Part shown: piece by piece, positions 33,667-43,586 of the stretch | Layout: every line of letters begins with the position of its first letter | Numbering within the stretch: position 1 is the first letter of the stretch | Assembly (NCBI GenBank): GCA_012837965.1 | Contig: DUQF01000008.1 | Location: forward strand, 55,344 to 119,343 | Length of the DNA stretch: 64,000 bases | Reading direction: 5' to 3' | Origin: Clostridiales bacterium | GTDB lineage: Bacteria > Bacillota > Clostridia > Christensenellales > Aristaeellaceae | The notes under the pieces: model-generated | Databases searched by the model: none | What the model was told of the DNA's origin: nothing | What the model saw: only the letters and a program-made list of their open reading frames with translations | Made by a program: the position numbers and the translations under genes

Positions 33667-34367
33667 ATGAACTGAAGCATGTTGCTATTATCATGGATGG
33701 AAACGGGCGATGGGCAAAAAAAAACCGCATTAAGACAGCCCTTGGACATCGCCGAGGAGTTGAAGCGCTTCGGGATATTATTCGTTATTCAAGCGACGAA
33801 GGGATATTTGCGCTTTCTATTTATGCTTTTTCAACAGAAAACTGGAAGCGTTCTAAGGAAGAAATAGAGTCCCTCATGCAGCTGATTGTAGATTTTTTTC
33901 GTTCTGAAATAGATGAGCTGGATGAAAAAAATGTTAACATTCGTATTTTGGGCGATATTAACGGACTTCCTGAGAAACAAAGAACTGTTGTATTAAAAGC
34001 TCAAGAGAGAACGAGCAATAACACAGGTTTACGGTTAAATATAGCGCTTAATTATGGCGCGCGTGCTGAAATAGTGCATGCTGCTAAGCAATTGGCTCAA
34101 AAGGCTTTTCAAGGAGATCTATCCGTAGAGGAAATCACGGAAGAAACTTTTGAAAATCATCTTTATACTGTCGGATTACCGCCGGTCGACTTGCTTATTC
34201 GTACCAGCGGCGAACAGCGTCTATCCAACTTTTTGCTATATCAGTTAGCATATGCTGAAATGATATTTCCAGAAGTCCTTTGGCCGGACTACACGGTTGA
34301 AATGTACCAAACGCACCTGAAAGAATTCGCCAATCGGGAGCGTCGCTTTGGAGGAAGAAAAGGATGA
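33663..34367 (+). CDS. uppS: Undecaprenyl diphosphate synthase (isoprenyl transferase)
   Basis: 234 residues. It adds cis-isoprene units to farnesyl diphosphate, producing the C55 carrier for wall synthesis. The catalytic start HVAIIMDGNGRWAKKNRI with the essential Asp, GHRRGVEALRDII, LSIYAFSTENWKRSKEE and the terminal DLLIRTSGEQRLSNFLLYQLAYAEM are all intact. Overlaps the 67-codon ORF upstream by 4 bases and cdsA downstream by 4. Confidence 0.97.
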   Translation: MNELKHVAIIMDGNGRWAKKNRIKTALGHRRGVEALRDIIRYSSDEGIFALSIYAFSTENWKRSKEEIESLMQLIVDFFRSEIDELDEKNVNIRILGDINGLPEKQRTVVLKAQERTSNNTGLRLNIALNYGARAEIVHAAKQLAQKAFQGDLSVEEITEETFENHLYTVGLPPVDLLIRTSGEQRLSNFLLYQLAYAEMIFPEVLWPDYTVEMYQTHLKEFANRERRFGGRKG

Positions 34368-35176
34368 AAAAACGAATCATTACGGGTGCATTACTCCTCA
34401 TTGCTTTGGTCATTGTACTTGTCCTTGGGGGCTGGGTTTTTGCGTCTGTATGGTTTTTATGCATGTGCATTGCTTTGTTTGAAGTAATGCGTGCCTTGGA
34501 AAAAGGAGGACATCGTGTCGTCAGGTGGCCGCAATGGATAACTTTTATTGTTTCTTCAATAGCTGTTATGCTTTTTCGAGAAAAAAACAGCGCGCCTATT
34601 ATTATAACAACATTTCTGTTTTCAATATTAATTACATGTATCTATGTATTGCGCCACGACGATCCAAAACTTGAAAACTATTTAGTATCTTTGTTACCCT
34701 TGCATTTAATTGTTTTTCCCGGCCTATCCATGTTAGGCCTTTTAAGAATTGAAAACCGTACCCTTTCTTCTTTTTTACTTACTTTGGTGTTTGTTTTGCC
34801 TGAAACGGGAGATATGGGGGCTTATTTCATTGGTTCACGCTTTGGAAAAAAAAAGTTATTACCAGCTGTCAGTCCTTCCAAAACGATTATAGGATCCATT
34901 GCCGGCTTGGTCAGCTCACTTGTTTTTTCACTCCTGTTGTTTGCTGTGTGGAACCTCCAAAATACCGGTGTTCTTTGGTGGCATATCGTTTCTCTTGCCT
35001 TGCTCGGTGGGGTTTTTGAGCAAGTTGGCGACTTATTTGCTTCATTAATCAAACGCCATTGTGCAATCAAAGATTTTGGTCATATTTTTCCAGGGCATGG
35101 CGGTATGATGGACAGAATGGACAGCATTTTGCCCATATGTGTTCTGATTTATGTTTACCAGGTTATTGTGTTATGA
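34364..35176 (+). CDS. cdsA: Phosphatidate cytidylyltransferase
   Basis: 270 residues with about seven or eight membrane segments. It makes CDP-diacylglycerol for phospholipid synthesis. The signature near the C-terminus, SLIKRHCAIKDFGHIFPGHGGMMDRMDSI, is a clear match, preceded by DMGAYFIGSRFGKKKLLPAVSPSKTIIGSIAG. It overlaps uppS (ATGA) and dxr (ATGA) at its two ends. Confidence 0.96.
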   Translation: MKKRIITGALLLIALVIVLVLGGWVFASVWFLCMCIALFEVMRALEKGGHRVVRWPQWITFIVSSIAVMLFREKNSAPIIITTFLFSILITCIYVLRHDDPKLENYLVSLLPLHLIVFPGLSMLGLLRIENRTLSSFLLTLVFVLPETGDMGAYFIGSRFGKKKLLPAVSPSKTIIGSIAGLVSSLVFSLLLFAVWNLQNTGVLWWHIVSLALLGGVFEQVGDLFASLIKRHCAIKDFGHIFPGHGGMMDRMDSILPICVLIYVYQVIVL

Positions 35177-36327
35177 TGAAGCGCAAAGTTATTATTTTAG
35201 GCGCCACCGGTTCTATTGGAACACAAGCGATTGATGTGGCTTCATCCTATTCCGACCGGATTGAAGTTGTTGCCCTTAGCGCCCATTCAAATGCTCAAGC
35301 TCTGTTTGATTTGGCTCGTAAATTCCAAGTTAGGGCAGCTGCCTTAACTGGCTCAGTTATACCTATTCCCGATGACCTCAAGCATATTACTTGGTACTTC
35401 GGACAGGATGCACTTGAAAGAATGTCCACCGATGTTCCCTGCGATGATGTTCTTGTCGCTGTAACAGGTATGTTTTCTCTTCGTTGCGTTATGTCCGCGA
35501 GGCGTCAGGGAAAAAGGATTCTACTTGCCAACAAGGAAACTTTGGTTGCGGGCGGACAGTGGATTATGCCTCTATGTGAAGAGGATGAGGGGGAGCCAAC
35601 CATTATTCCTATTGACAGCGAGCACTCCGCTATATTTCAATGTCTCAAGGCGGCTCAGGGCAATCCTTTCAATAAGTTAATTTTGACTGCTTCTGGCGGA
35701 CCGTTCAGAACTTGGAGTAAAGCAGACATTCAGCAAGCCACTATCAAGCAGGCCCTTAATCACCCTAATTGGGAGATGGGCAAAAAAATCACCATCGATT
35801 CTGCCAGCATGTTTAACAAAGCTCTTGAAGTTATTGAAGCAAAATGGCTGTTTCATGCTGAGCCCGAGCAGATAGAAGTACTTATCCATCCTCAAAGCAT
35901 TGTTCATTCGATGGTCTCTTTTGCAGATGGGGCTGTCCTTGCCCAGCTCGGTGTGGCCGACATGCGTATCCCTATTATGTATGCAATGCTGTATCCTCAT
36001 CGATTACCGCAATTAACTAAAGAGCTTTCGCTTAGCGATATTGGTAGTTTAACTTTTGAAAAAGTGAATGATGATAAGTTCCCAAGCATACAATTAGCCT
36101 ACGATGCTCTAAGGATGGGCGGAGCTGCGTCCTGCGTACTGAACGCAGCCAATGAAGTGGCAGTGAATGCTTTTTTGAATGAGAAAATCAGATTTGGTGA
36201 TATTTACCATATCGTTTATGAAGCGCTCAATAGCATACCCTATCAAGCTAAAACGGTGGATGATTTGATTAATATCGACCAAGAAACAAGGGATTATGTA
36301 AAAACTTATATTGAAAGAAGGAATTAA
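35173..36327 (+). CDS. dxr: 1-deoxy-D-xylulose 5-phosphate reductoisomerase
   Basis: 384 residues from ATG 35173, which overlaps the cdsA stop; an open extension further upstream lies wholly inside cdsA and is rejected. It is the second step of the MEP isoprenoid pathway and uses NADPH. The N-terminus KVIILGATGSIGTQAIDV binds the cofactor. LLANKETLVAGG, PIDSEHSAIFQCL, TASGGPFR, HPNWEMGKKITIDSASMFNKALEVIEAKWLF and HPQSIVHSMV are the metal and substrate sites. Together with ispG in the same operon it shows a MEP pathway. Confidence 0.97.
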   Translation: MMKRKVIILGATGSIGTQAIDVASSYSDRIEVVALSAHSNAQALFDLARKFQVRAAALTGSVIPIPDDLKHITWYFGQDALERMSTDVPCDDVLVAVTGMFSLRCVMSARRQGKRILLANKETLVAGGQWIMPLCEEDEGEPTIIPIDSEHSAIFQCLKAAQGNPFNKLILTASGGPFRTWSKADIQQATIKQALNHPNWEMGKKITIDSASMFNKALEVIEAKWLFHAEPEQIEVLIHPQSIVHSMVSFADGAVLAQLGVADMRIPIMYAMLYPHRLPQLTKELSLSDIGSLTFEKVNDDKFPSIQLAYDALRMGGAASCVLNAANEVAVNAFLNEKIRFGDIYHIVYEALNSIPYQAKTVDDLINIDQETRDYVKTYIERRN

Positions 36328-37410
36328 ATGCTAAATCTTTTTTATATTTTTCTGGCCATTCTTTTATTTGGTATATTAATTACCGTTCATGAACTGGGGC
36401 ATTTTTTTGCGGCAAGGTTGGTGGGCATTCCCGTAAAGGAGTTTGCCATAGGCTTTGGTCCTGCGCTTGTTAAATGGAAAAGCAAAAAGCGTGACACAAT
36501 GTTTTATTTGCGCGCTATTCCTTTGGGTGGTTATTGCATGTTTTACCAAGAAGACAAATTGGATGAGGATTGCCCTGAAGATGAGCGGGCTTTTGACCGC
36601 TATCATGTTTGGAAACGTTTTTTTACTGTTGTTGCCGGTCCCCTTATGAATATTCTTCTTGCCTTTTTGGTGGCTCTAATTATATTCAGCGTTATGGGAG
36701 TAACCAAGCAAACCGGTCCTTCCAAAACGGTCGTTCACAGCGTAAATGAGGCGTCTCCTGCGGAGGTGGCGGGTTTATTAAAGGGAGATACTATTTTAAG
36801 CCTGAACGGTTCTGCCGTGACTGACAACTTACCAAACCTGATTGAACAAGAAATGAAAGAAACACAATTGCCCTTATCACTTGAAATATCCAGGCTCATA
36901 AATGGTAAAAGCAGGACACTTACTTTGGCCGTAACGCCTTTATATTCAAACGAAGAAAGTAGGTATATGATGGGGGTAACCCTATCTATTATCCCACAGC
37001 TTGAGACTTTTCATCTTCCATTTGGCCAGACGATGGTTGAATCCGCAAGGTTCTGTTATCAGCTTTCCGGCGAACTCACAAAGGCCTTTGTTAAACTTTT
37101 TACACGTGGTGAAGGGATTAATGAACTGACCGGCTTTGTCGGTATTACGGAACTTATTGTTGAAGAAACCAAACAAACCAAGCTCCTTGGTTATGCTTCA
37201 ATGTTGATGATGTTTTCTATTAATCTTGGCGTTTTAAATTTAATTCCTTTTCCGGGATTGGATGGCTCTCGGCTCATGTTTATTATCATTGAGGCTGTTC
37301 GTAAAAAGCCTGTTAAAAAAGAAGCTTATTTCCATTTGGCGGGTATGGTTCTGCTGTTTGGTCTAATGATTTATATTACTTTCAAAGATATTTTCAAACT
37401 TTTCAGGTGA
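36328..37410 (+). CDS. rseP: RIP metalloprotease RseP (site-2 protease)
   Basis: 360 residues, starting directly after the dxr stop. It is an intramembrane zinc protease that cleaves anti-sigma factors and signal peptide remnants. The catalytic motif is HELGH at residues 21-25 in the first membrane segment. A PDZ domain follows (about 125-205, with SPAEVAGLLKGDTILSLNG), and the third metal ligand is in LNLIPFPGLDGSRLMF near residue 310. Four membrane segments are predicted. It sits in the usual dxr-rseP-ispG position. Confidence 0.95.
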   Translation: MLNLFYIFLAILLFGILITVHELGHFFAARLVGIPVKEFAIGFGPALVKWKSKKRDTMFYLRAIPLGGYCMFYQEDKLDEDCPEDERAFDRYHVWKRFFTVVAGPLMNILLAFLVALIIFSVMGVTKQTGPSKTVVHSVNEASPAEVAGLLKGDTILSLNGSAVTDNLPNLIEQEMKETQLPLSLEISRLINGKSRTLTLAVTPLYSNEESRYMMGVTLSIIPQLETFHLPFGQTMVESARFCYQLSGELTKAFVKLFTRGEGINELTGFVGITELIVEETKQTKLLGYASMLMMFSINLGVLNLIPFPGLDGSRLMFIIIEAVRKKPVKKEAYFHLAGMVLLFGLMIYITFKDIFKLFR

Positions 37411-37414
37411 AAAC

Positions 37415-38482
37415 ATGAAAAAAGAAGTGCTTGTAGGCAAGGTGCTGATTGGTGGGGAGGCCCCCATTAGTATTCAATCCATGACCAACACCGATACGGC
37501 TAATGTTGAAGCGACCTCTAAGCAGATTACTGAGCTTGCTATGGCGGGTTGTGATCTTGTACGTATTTCTGTATACAATCAAGACTGCGCAAAGTCGGTT
37601 AAGCAATTGGTCGAAAAAAGCTCCGTGCCTTTGGTCGCTGATATTCATTTTGATGAGAGATTGGCCATTGCCTCTATTGAAAATGGTATTGCCAAGTTAC
37701 GTCTGAATCCCGGTAATATTCAGGGTGAAGAAAAGGTGGCTAAGGTGGCAGATTGCGCGAAATGTCACCATGTCCCTATCCGCATTGGGGTAAATTCCGG
37801 CTCTGTTCCTAAAAGTATTTTAGCGAGGGATGGTGGGGTCACACCGCAAGGGCTTGTTGATAGCGCCAAAAAACATGTTTCTATTTTAGAAAAGCGTGGT
37901 TTTGATGATATTGTTTTGTCGATCAAGGCAAGTGATGTTGCCACCATGGTAGCTGCCAACCGTTTGGCGGACAAAACTTTTCCTTATCCGCTCCACTTGG
38001 GTGTAACAGAGGCCGGTTTGCCGGGGCAGGGAACCATTAAGTCTGCTATTGGCATTGGTTCTTTGCTTTTAGACGGTATTGGCAATACAATCCGTGTATC
38101 CCTAACGGGCTCACCACTTCCTGAAGCGGAAGCCGCCTTATCTATTCTTCGGGCGCTAAATTTAAGGGCGGGCGTTCAAATCATATCTTGCCCCACCTGT
38201 GGCCGCACCCAAGTGGATGTTTCCGCTATTGCCAAAGAGGTGGAAGAAAAAACAAAGCATTTAAAGATTTCCATGGTCGTTGCCATTATGGGCTGTGTGG
38301 TGAACGGACCGGGTGAAGCACAGGGAGCTGATATTGCTTTTTGCGGCGGCAAAGATAGCGGAGCGTTATACGTAGGCGGGAAGTTTGTTAAAAAACTGAC
38401 AGAAAACTATACAGGAGAAATCCTCGTGCAAATTGAACAGATAATGGAAGAAAGAGATGGAAAAACACAAACTAATATATAA
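37415..38482 (+). CDS. ispG: 4-hydroxy-3-methylbut-2-enyl diphosphate synthase (flavodoxin)
   Basis: 355 residues. It is a [4Fe-4S] enzyme of the MEP pathway. The start ISIQSMTNTDTANVEATSKQI is diagnostic. Cluster cysteines are visible in ISCPTCGRTQVD and in VAIMGCVVNGPGEAQGADIAFCGG. IHFDERLAIASIENGIAKLRLNPGNI forms part of the TIM barrel. The 3' end overlaps polC by 26 bases, so polC begins within its last nine codons. Confidence 0.97.
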   Translation: MKKEVLVGKVLIGGEAPISIQSMTNTDTANVEATSKQITELAMAGCDLVRISVYNQDCAKSVKQLVEKSSVPLVADIHFDERLAIASIENGIAKLRLNPGNIQGEEKVAKVADCAKCHHVPIRIGVNSGSVPKSILARDGGVTPQGLVDSAKKHVSILEKRGFDDIVLSIKASDVATMVAANRLADKTFPYPLHLGVTEAGLPGQGTIKSAIGIGSLLLDGIGNTIRVSLTGSPLPEAEAALSILRALNLRAGVQIISCPTCGRTQVDVSAIAKEVEEKTKHLKISMVVAIMGCVVNGPGEAQGADIAFCGGKDSGALYVGGKFVKKLTENYTGEILVQIEQIMEERDGKTQTNI

Positions 38483-41400
38483 AATTGAAGATAAAATACC
38501 TGAATTATTATCCAAGATTCATCTTGATAAAGTTTATTATGACGCACAAAGGCGCAGAGCGCTTGTACTGCTTTTGTCTGATGAGCCTTTGGGCGAAGAA
38601 ATCTTTTTACAGGTCAAACGCATTATTGCTAAAAACTTGCGAGGCGTTAGAGTTTCTTTGCGTATTGCCGCCCCCAAAAGTGGGCAGGCTTTTTTGGAGA
38701 ACCCTTCTTTATACGCCGATATTATAACCAAAGCGCTTGCGAGAAAGTATCCCTCTTTGGAATCATGGAAAGATGAAATTTCTTGGAAAAGTCATGAAGG
38801 CGCGATTATTGTTGAGTTGCCTGACGCTTTTTCTTTACAATATGCAAGGGAAAATACGATTCAGCAAACCATCGAAAAAGTGATTGAAGGTGTCTTTCAA
38901 ATCAAACCACCCCTTATTCTTGAAGTGAAAGGCGATACCCAAAAGCGGATGAAGCGTATTGAAGAGGAGCGCAACAAGGAAAGAATCCTTGCACAGGAAG
39001 CAATTCGCAAAAAACTTGAGATAGCGGAAGTAAAAAGAACAGTGAAAAAGAAACAATCGCCTAAAATTTATGGCCGAATAATCAAGGGAAAGCCTGTCGA
39101 GATAGCTACTTTAACCGAAACTTCTGGCACTGTTATTATTGCAGGACGCCTAATGGATGTTGAACGTAAAGACGTTTCAGGCGGAGAAATCGTGCTTCTT
39201 ACCTTTATCCTTAATGACTTAACCGGTAGTATAAAGTGCAAGGTGTTTATGCGCTACCGTAGTCGCTGGAAAAAGATGGCTGAAAATCAGCCTGGCGATA
39301 TTACTCAAGCAGAAATATCCAAGCTTGAAAAGACAATTGAAAGCATCCAAAACAGTCAAGGTTTGTTGGTGTCAGGCGAATGTCAAATGGATACTTTTGA
39401 GCGAGACTTGGTGGTGATGATAAATGATATTAGTACCTTTGATCTACCGGTCAGGCGGGACAATGCCGAGCAAAAACGCATTGAATTGCATGCGCATACA
39501 CAAATGAGCAACATGGATGCCACGGTTTCTGCAAGCGACCTTATCCAGCAGGCGGCAAAGTGGGGGCATCCGGCCATCGCCATTACCGATAGTGGTGTAG
39601 TTCAAGCCTTTCCAGAGGCGTTTTTAGCGGCACAAAAGTATAACATCAAGCTGATTCCCGGCCTTGAAGGCTACATGATTGATCGGGGTAAAGCTGTTAA
39701 ATTGCCCGATGAACGTCCCTTAAACAGTGCCATTGTTGTACTGGACTTTGAAACAACCGGTCTTAATATTCATACTGATCGAATGATTGAAATCGGCGCA
39801 GTTAAAATACAGGATGGTAAAGTGGTTGATACTTATTCTACTTTTATCAATCCCGGTACTCCTCTACCACCTGTTATTACAGAAATCACAGGAATTACCG
39901 ATGGCATGCTTGTTGATGCTCCGACTGCAAAGGAAGCTTTGCCTCAATTAATGGCTTATATCGGTGATGCTGTTATTGCCGCACATAATGCTAAGTTTGA
40001 TGCGGGTATACTGCGCAGTGAATTGATGCGTATTGGGAAAGATTTTTCCATTCCAATACTTGATACGCTGACACTGGCGCAACAGCTTTATCCCGATTTT
40101 AAGCGATATAATCTTGCGTCGGTTTGTAGGGCGCTTGGTGTAAAGCTTAAAAATGCGCACCGTGCCGTACACGATGCCAAGGCTACCGCAGAATGTCTCA
40201 TTATTATGTTGAGGGAGTTACACAATCGCGGAATTGATAATCTTGGCCAAATTAATCAGCAACTAAACGAGTTGGTCAGAACCCGCCGTAGTCATGTTAC
40301 CTTACTTGCGACCAACCAACGAGGGATTCAGCAACTAAACGAACTGGTTAGCTTATCTCATCTTGATTATTTTAATCGTGTACCCACTATTCCCAGGGAA
40401 GAGATTGAAAAGCGAAGGCACGATTTGCTTATTGGTTCTGCCTGTGAGGAGGGGGAACTATATCAGGCCATACTTGATAGTGCAAGCGATCAAGAACTTG
40501 ACCGGATGGTTTCTTTTTATGATTATTTAGAAATTCAACCTAAAGGTAATCACAAGACCATGTTGGTTAAGGGTTTTGTCCAAGATGAAAACGAGCTGGA
40601 TCAAATCAACCAAAAAATTGTAGAGCTTGGTCAAAAACACCAAAAACCCGTCGTTGCAACAGGTGATGTTCATTACCTGAACAAAGAGGACAGTGTTTTT
40701 CGCGCAGTGCTTCAATGCGGGCAGAATTTTAGTGATTATGACATTCAGCCCGAAGCTTTTTTTAGAACCACAGATGAAATGCTTGCCGAATTTGCTTTTT
40801 TGGGCAAAGAAAAAGCTGAAGAAGTGGTTATATATAATCCACGCAAAATCATGGAAAAAATTGGCGATATGACGCTTTATCCCAAACATCCTGAGAACAA
40901 AACCACCTTTGTTCCTAAGTGGGAAACGGCAGAGGACGATATACGAACCATGACCCTCAATCGTGCTCATGAACTTTACGGCAATCCGTTACCTAAGCTT
41001 ATTCAAGAAAGGCTGAACAAGGAACTAACCGCTATTACAGGTTATGGCTATGCAACGCTCTACAGCATTGCCAACAAGTTGGTTGCGAACTCTTTGGCTA
41101 ATGGATATTTGGTGGGCAGTCGCGGCTCGGTTGGCTCGTCGCTTGTTGCCACTATGTGTGGCATTACCGAGGTGAACCCGCTTCCGCCGCACTATCATTG
41201 TGAACACTGCAAAACTGTTGACTTTGATGTGCCTAAGGAATATCAAGTTGGCGTAGACTTACCAAGAAAAGACTGTCCTGTTTGTCAAAAGCCATTTAGA
41301 CAGGATGGCTATGATATCCCTTTTGAAGTTTTTCTTGGCTTTAAGGGTGATAAAGTACCGGACATTGATTTAAACTTTTCGGGCGAATATCAAGCAAAAG

Positions 41401-42794
41401 CGCACGCCTATGTGGAAGCGCTGTTTGGTGAAGGCTTTGTGTACCGCGCGGGTACCATTGGCACTTTGCAAGATAAGACTGCTTACGGCTTTGTACATAA
41501 ATATCTTGAAAAAAGTGGGAAAAGCGCAACCAACGCTGAAATTGCTCGATTGGCAGCGGGTTGTGTTGGCGTTAAACGAACCACCGGCCAACATCCCGGA
41601 GGTCTTGTTATTCTTCCCAAAGACTACAAAATTGAGCAGTTTACCGCCGTTCAGCATCCAGCGGATAAGGTGGAGCAGGGGATTATAACCACTCACTATG
41701 ACTTTCGCTCCATGCATGATATTTTAGTCAAACTGGATGTTTTAGGGCATGATGACCCGACCATGATTTATCAGCTTGAAAAACTAACCGGCGTGCACTA
41801 TACCGATATTCCCTTAAACGACCCTAAAGTCATGTCTTTGTTTTCTTCGCCAGAGGCATTGGGGGTAACTGAGGAACAAATTCAATGCGCTACTGGCACT
41901 TTGGGTGTGCCCGAATTTGGTACGACTTTTGTTAGGCAAATGCTCCTTGACACCAAACCTACAACTATGTCTGAGCTGATACGTATTTCTGGCTTATCCC
42001 ATGGAACAGATGTTTGGCTTGGGAATGCTAAAGATTTAATTCTTGACGGTACTGCGACTTTGAAAGACTGCATCTGTATTCGTGATGATATCATGAACTA
42101 CCTCATCAGTATGGGATTACCCGCAAAGCTTTCCTTTGATATTATGGAAAATGTGCGCAAAGGCAAAAAATTGGCGCCCGGTACCCATATGGAAGATGCC
42201 ATGCGTGAGAAACTGGTGCCTGAATGGTTTATTGAAAGCTGTAAAAAAATAGGCTACATGTTTCCAAAAGGTCACGCTGTTGCCTATGTAACGATGGCAC
42301 TACGTATCGCATGGTTTAAAGTGTATTACCCGCTTGCCTATTATTCAGCATACTTCAGCATCCGTTCAAAAGGATTTGATGCGGAGCTTATGGTGACACA
42401 AACCATGTACCTAAAACATATGTTGGCAGAGTTGCAAGCAAAAGATCAAAAAGAATTACAGGGTAAAGAAAAAGATATGATTGTAGCTCTTGAAGTTGTA
42501 ATTGAGATGAACGAAAGGGGCTTTACATTCTTGCCGGTTGATTTAAATCGCAGCGCCGCTACAGAGTTTTTGATTGAAGGAGACAACAAACAGCTGCGCT
42601 GCCCGTTTACTTCTTTGCCTGGTTTTGGTGAACAAGCCGCTTATTCTATCGTGGAAGAACGGGAAAAGCATCCGTTTATTTCAGAAGAAGACTTGAAAAA
42701 ACGTACTAAAGTAACTCAAACAGGCATCGATCAACTGCGTAGATGTGGTGGTTTAAGCGAGTTGTCGGTAACTAATCAGCTTAGTTTTTTCTAA
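38457..42794 (+). CDS. polC: DNA polymerase III subunit alpha, PolC type
   Basis: 1445 residues, full length. It is the replicative polymerase of low-GC Gram-positives, with built-in proofreading. The order is: N-terminal domain (1-200), OB fold (about 205-330, from KIYGRIIKGKPVEI), PHP domain (from IELHAHTQMSNMDATVSASDL) interrupted by the DnaQ-like exonuclease with DFETTG at 430-434, then the C-family palm. Catalytic aspartates are Asp969 and Asp971 in VPDIDLNFSG, and GSRGSVGSSLVATMCGITEVNPL is the nucleotide-binding region. A zinc-binding module (CEHCKTVDF...CPVCQK) lies between. Terminal helix-hairpin-helix and C-terminal domains complete it. It overlaps the convergent DUF1643 gene by 14 bases. 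Confidence 0.97.
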   Translation: MEKHKLIYKIEDKIPELLSKIHLDKVYYDAQRRRALVLLLSDEPLGEEIFLQVKRIIAKNLRGVRVSLRIAAPKSGQAFLENPSLYADIITKALARKYPSLESWKDEISWKSHEGAIIVELPDAFSLQYARENTIQQTIEKVIEGVFQIKPPLILEVKGDTQKRMKRIEEERNKERILAQEAIRKKLEIAEVKRTVKKKQSPKIYGRIIKGKPVEIATLTETSGTVIIAGRLMDVERKDVSGGEIVLLTFILNDLTGSIKCKVFMRYRSRWKKMAENQPGDITQAEISKLEKTIESIQNSQGLLVSGECQMDTFERDLVVMINDISTFDLPVRRDNAEQKRIELHAHTQMSNMDATVSASDLIQQAAKWGHPAIAITDSGVVQAFPEAFLAAQKYNIKLIPGLEGYMIDRGKAVKLPDERPLNSAIVVLDFETTGLNIHTDRMIEIGAVKIQDGKVVDTYSTFINPGTPLPPVITEITGITDGMLVDAPTAKEALPQLMAYIGDAVIAAHNAKFDAGILRSELMRIGKDFSIPILDTLTLAQQLYPDFKRYNLASVCRALGVKLKNAHRAVHDAKATAECLIIMLRELHNRGIDNLGQINQQLNELVRTRRSHVTLLATNQRGIQQLNELVSLSHLDYFNRVPTIPREEIEKRRHDLLIGSACEEGELYQAILDSASDQELDRMVSFYDYLEIQPKGNHKTMLVKGFVQDENELDQINQKIVELGQKHQKPVVATGDVHYLNKEDSVFRAVLQCGQNFSDYDIQPEAFFRTTDEMLAEFAFLGKEKAEEVVIYNPRKIMEKIGDMTLYPKHPENKTTFVPKWETAEDDIRTMTLNRAHELYGNPLPKLIQERLNKELTAITGYGYATLYSIANKLVANSLANGYLVGSRGSVGSSLVATMCGITEVNPLPPHYHCEHCKTVDFDVPKEYQVGVDLPRKDCPVCQKPFRQDGYDIPFEVFLGFKGDKVPDIDLNFSGEYQAKAHAYVEALFGEGFVYRAGTIGTLQDKTAYGFVHKYLEKSGKSATNAEIARLAAGCVGVKRTTGQHPGGLVILPKDYKIEQFTAVQHPADKVEQGIITTHYDFRSMHDILVKLDVLGHDDPTMIYQLEKLTGVHYTDIPLNDPKVMSLFSSPEALGVTEEQIQCATGTLGVPEFGTTFVRQMLLDTKPTTMSELIRISGLSHGTDVWLGNAKDLILDGTATLKDCICIRDDIMNYLISMGLPAKLSFDIMENVRKGKKLAPGTHMEDAMREKLVPEWFIESCKKIGYMFPKGHAVAYVTMALRIAWFKVYYPLAYYSAYFSIRSKGFDAELMVTQTMYLKHMLAELQAKDQKELQGKEKDMIVALEVVIEMNERGFTFLPVDLNRSAATEFLIEGDNKQLRCPFTSLPGFGEQAAYSIVEEREKHPFISEEDLKKRTKVTQTGIDQLRRCGGLSELSVTNQLSFF

Positions 42795-43395
42795 ATTTTT
42801 CAAGGTATTGATTCATATCAAACGGGTAAAGGGGTTCATCTTTTCTCAGGTATAACGGGTGATGCGGATGACCGGCTTTGGTGATTTTTCCGGCACAAAC
42901 AAACTGTGCGTGCATGGCTTTAGCGATATCCACAAAACCGATCAAGCAAGCGCTTAGGTATGGTCGCTTTTCAACTACCGTGCCCCACGCAACCCAAAGG
43001 GTAGGGTAATCACCGCAAAGGGACAGACAATATTGTAGCGCTTTGAGATTTTCTTTGTGTAAGGACAGATTGAAGAAATAATCCAGATGATTGGGTGAGG
43101 TTGCGCGCTGGGGATAAAGGTTAAGCATCAAAAAGCTGTCAAAACCGTTGACAGTTCGAATTCGGTTGACACTTTTAAGCGTATTATCAAGCGCATCAGG
43201 TGCTGCGGTTGAAGGGTTAATGCCTACACATATCAGAGGTTTTTTGCCAGTCGTACCCAAAATATAACGATATTCGGCATAAAATGGCGGAACAAACAGC
43301 CAGCCGGGCGGCTGCGTGGCTTCCGCTTCACGAAAAGCTTCGTCAAATGGTAGATGGGTTAATTGCGTTGTTTCGTTTATGGGTATGTGTGCCAT
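42781..43395 (-). CDS. DUF1643 family protein
   Basis: 204 residues from ATG 43395 with AAGGAGG upstream. The DUF1643 pattern is visible: YRYILGTTGKKPLICVGINPSTAAPDALDNTLKSVNRI, then FLMLNLYPQRATSPNHLDY and a late GHPHHPLYLR. Function is unknown; members often occur in accessory positions or near nucleic-acid-processing genes. It appears monocistronic and convergent with polC. Upstream, on the minus strand, a weak TTTATT-17-TATGAT may be the promoter. Confidence 0.85.
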   Translation of the reverse strand: MAHIPINETTQLTHLPFDEAFREAEATQPPGWLFVPPFYAEYRYILGTTGKKPLICVGINPSTAAPDALDNTLKSVNRIRTVNGFDSFLMLNLYPQRATSPNHLDYFFNLSLHKENLKALQYCLSLCGDYPTLWVAWGTVVEKRPYLSACLIGFVDIAKAMHAQFVCAGKITKAGHPHHPLYLRKDEPLYPFDMNQYLEKFRKN

Positions 43396-43504
43396 TGAGT
43401 GCCTCCTTTATGTAACCATCATATACTAAACGCACAAACAAATAAAGAAGCGGAGAAATTCGATTCTTTTATAAATGGTGGGGCAAGCAAATTAGAGTTA
43501 TAAT

Positions 43505-43528
43505 CCTTGATAAAAATGGTCATCAAGG
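43505..43528. repeat. Inverted repeat upstream of the asp23 promoter
   Basis: CCTTGAT at 43505-43511 and ATCAAGG at 43522-43528 form a perfect 7-bp inverted repeat with a 10-base centre, ending one base before the -35 box. It could be an operator; no T-run follows. Confidence 0.4.
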
Positions 43529-43557
43529 TTGAATTGAAGTAAAAAAAACTATATAAT
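43529..43557 (+). promoter_or_regulatory. Promoter of asp23-fakA-recG
   Basis: TTGAAT (43529-43534) and consensus TATAAT (43552-43557) are spaced by 17 bp, 30 bases upstream of the start. Confidence 0.8.
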
Positions 43558-43586
43558 ACTTGTATCATCCCTAAAAGGAGGTTATT

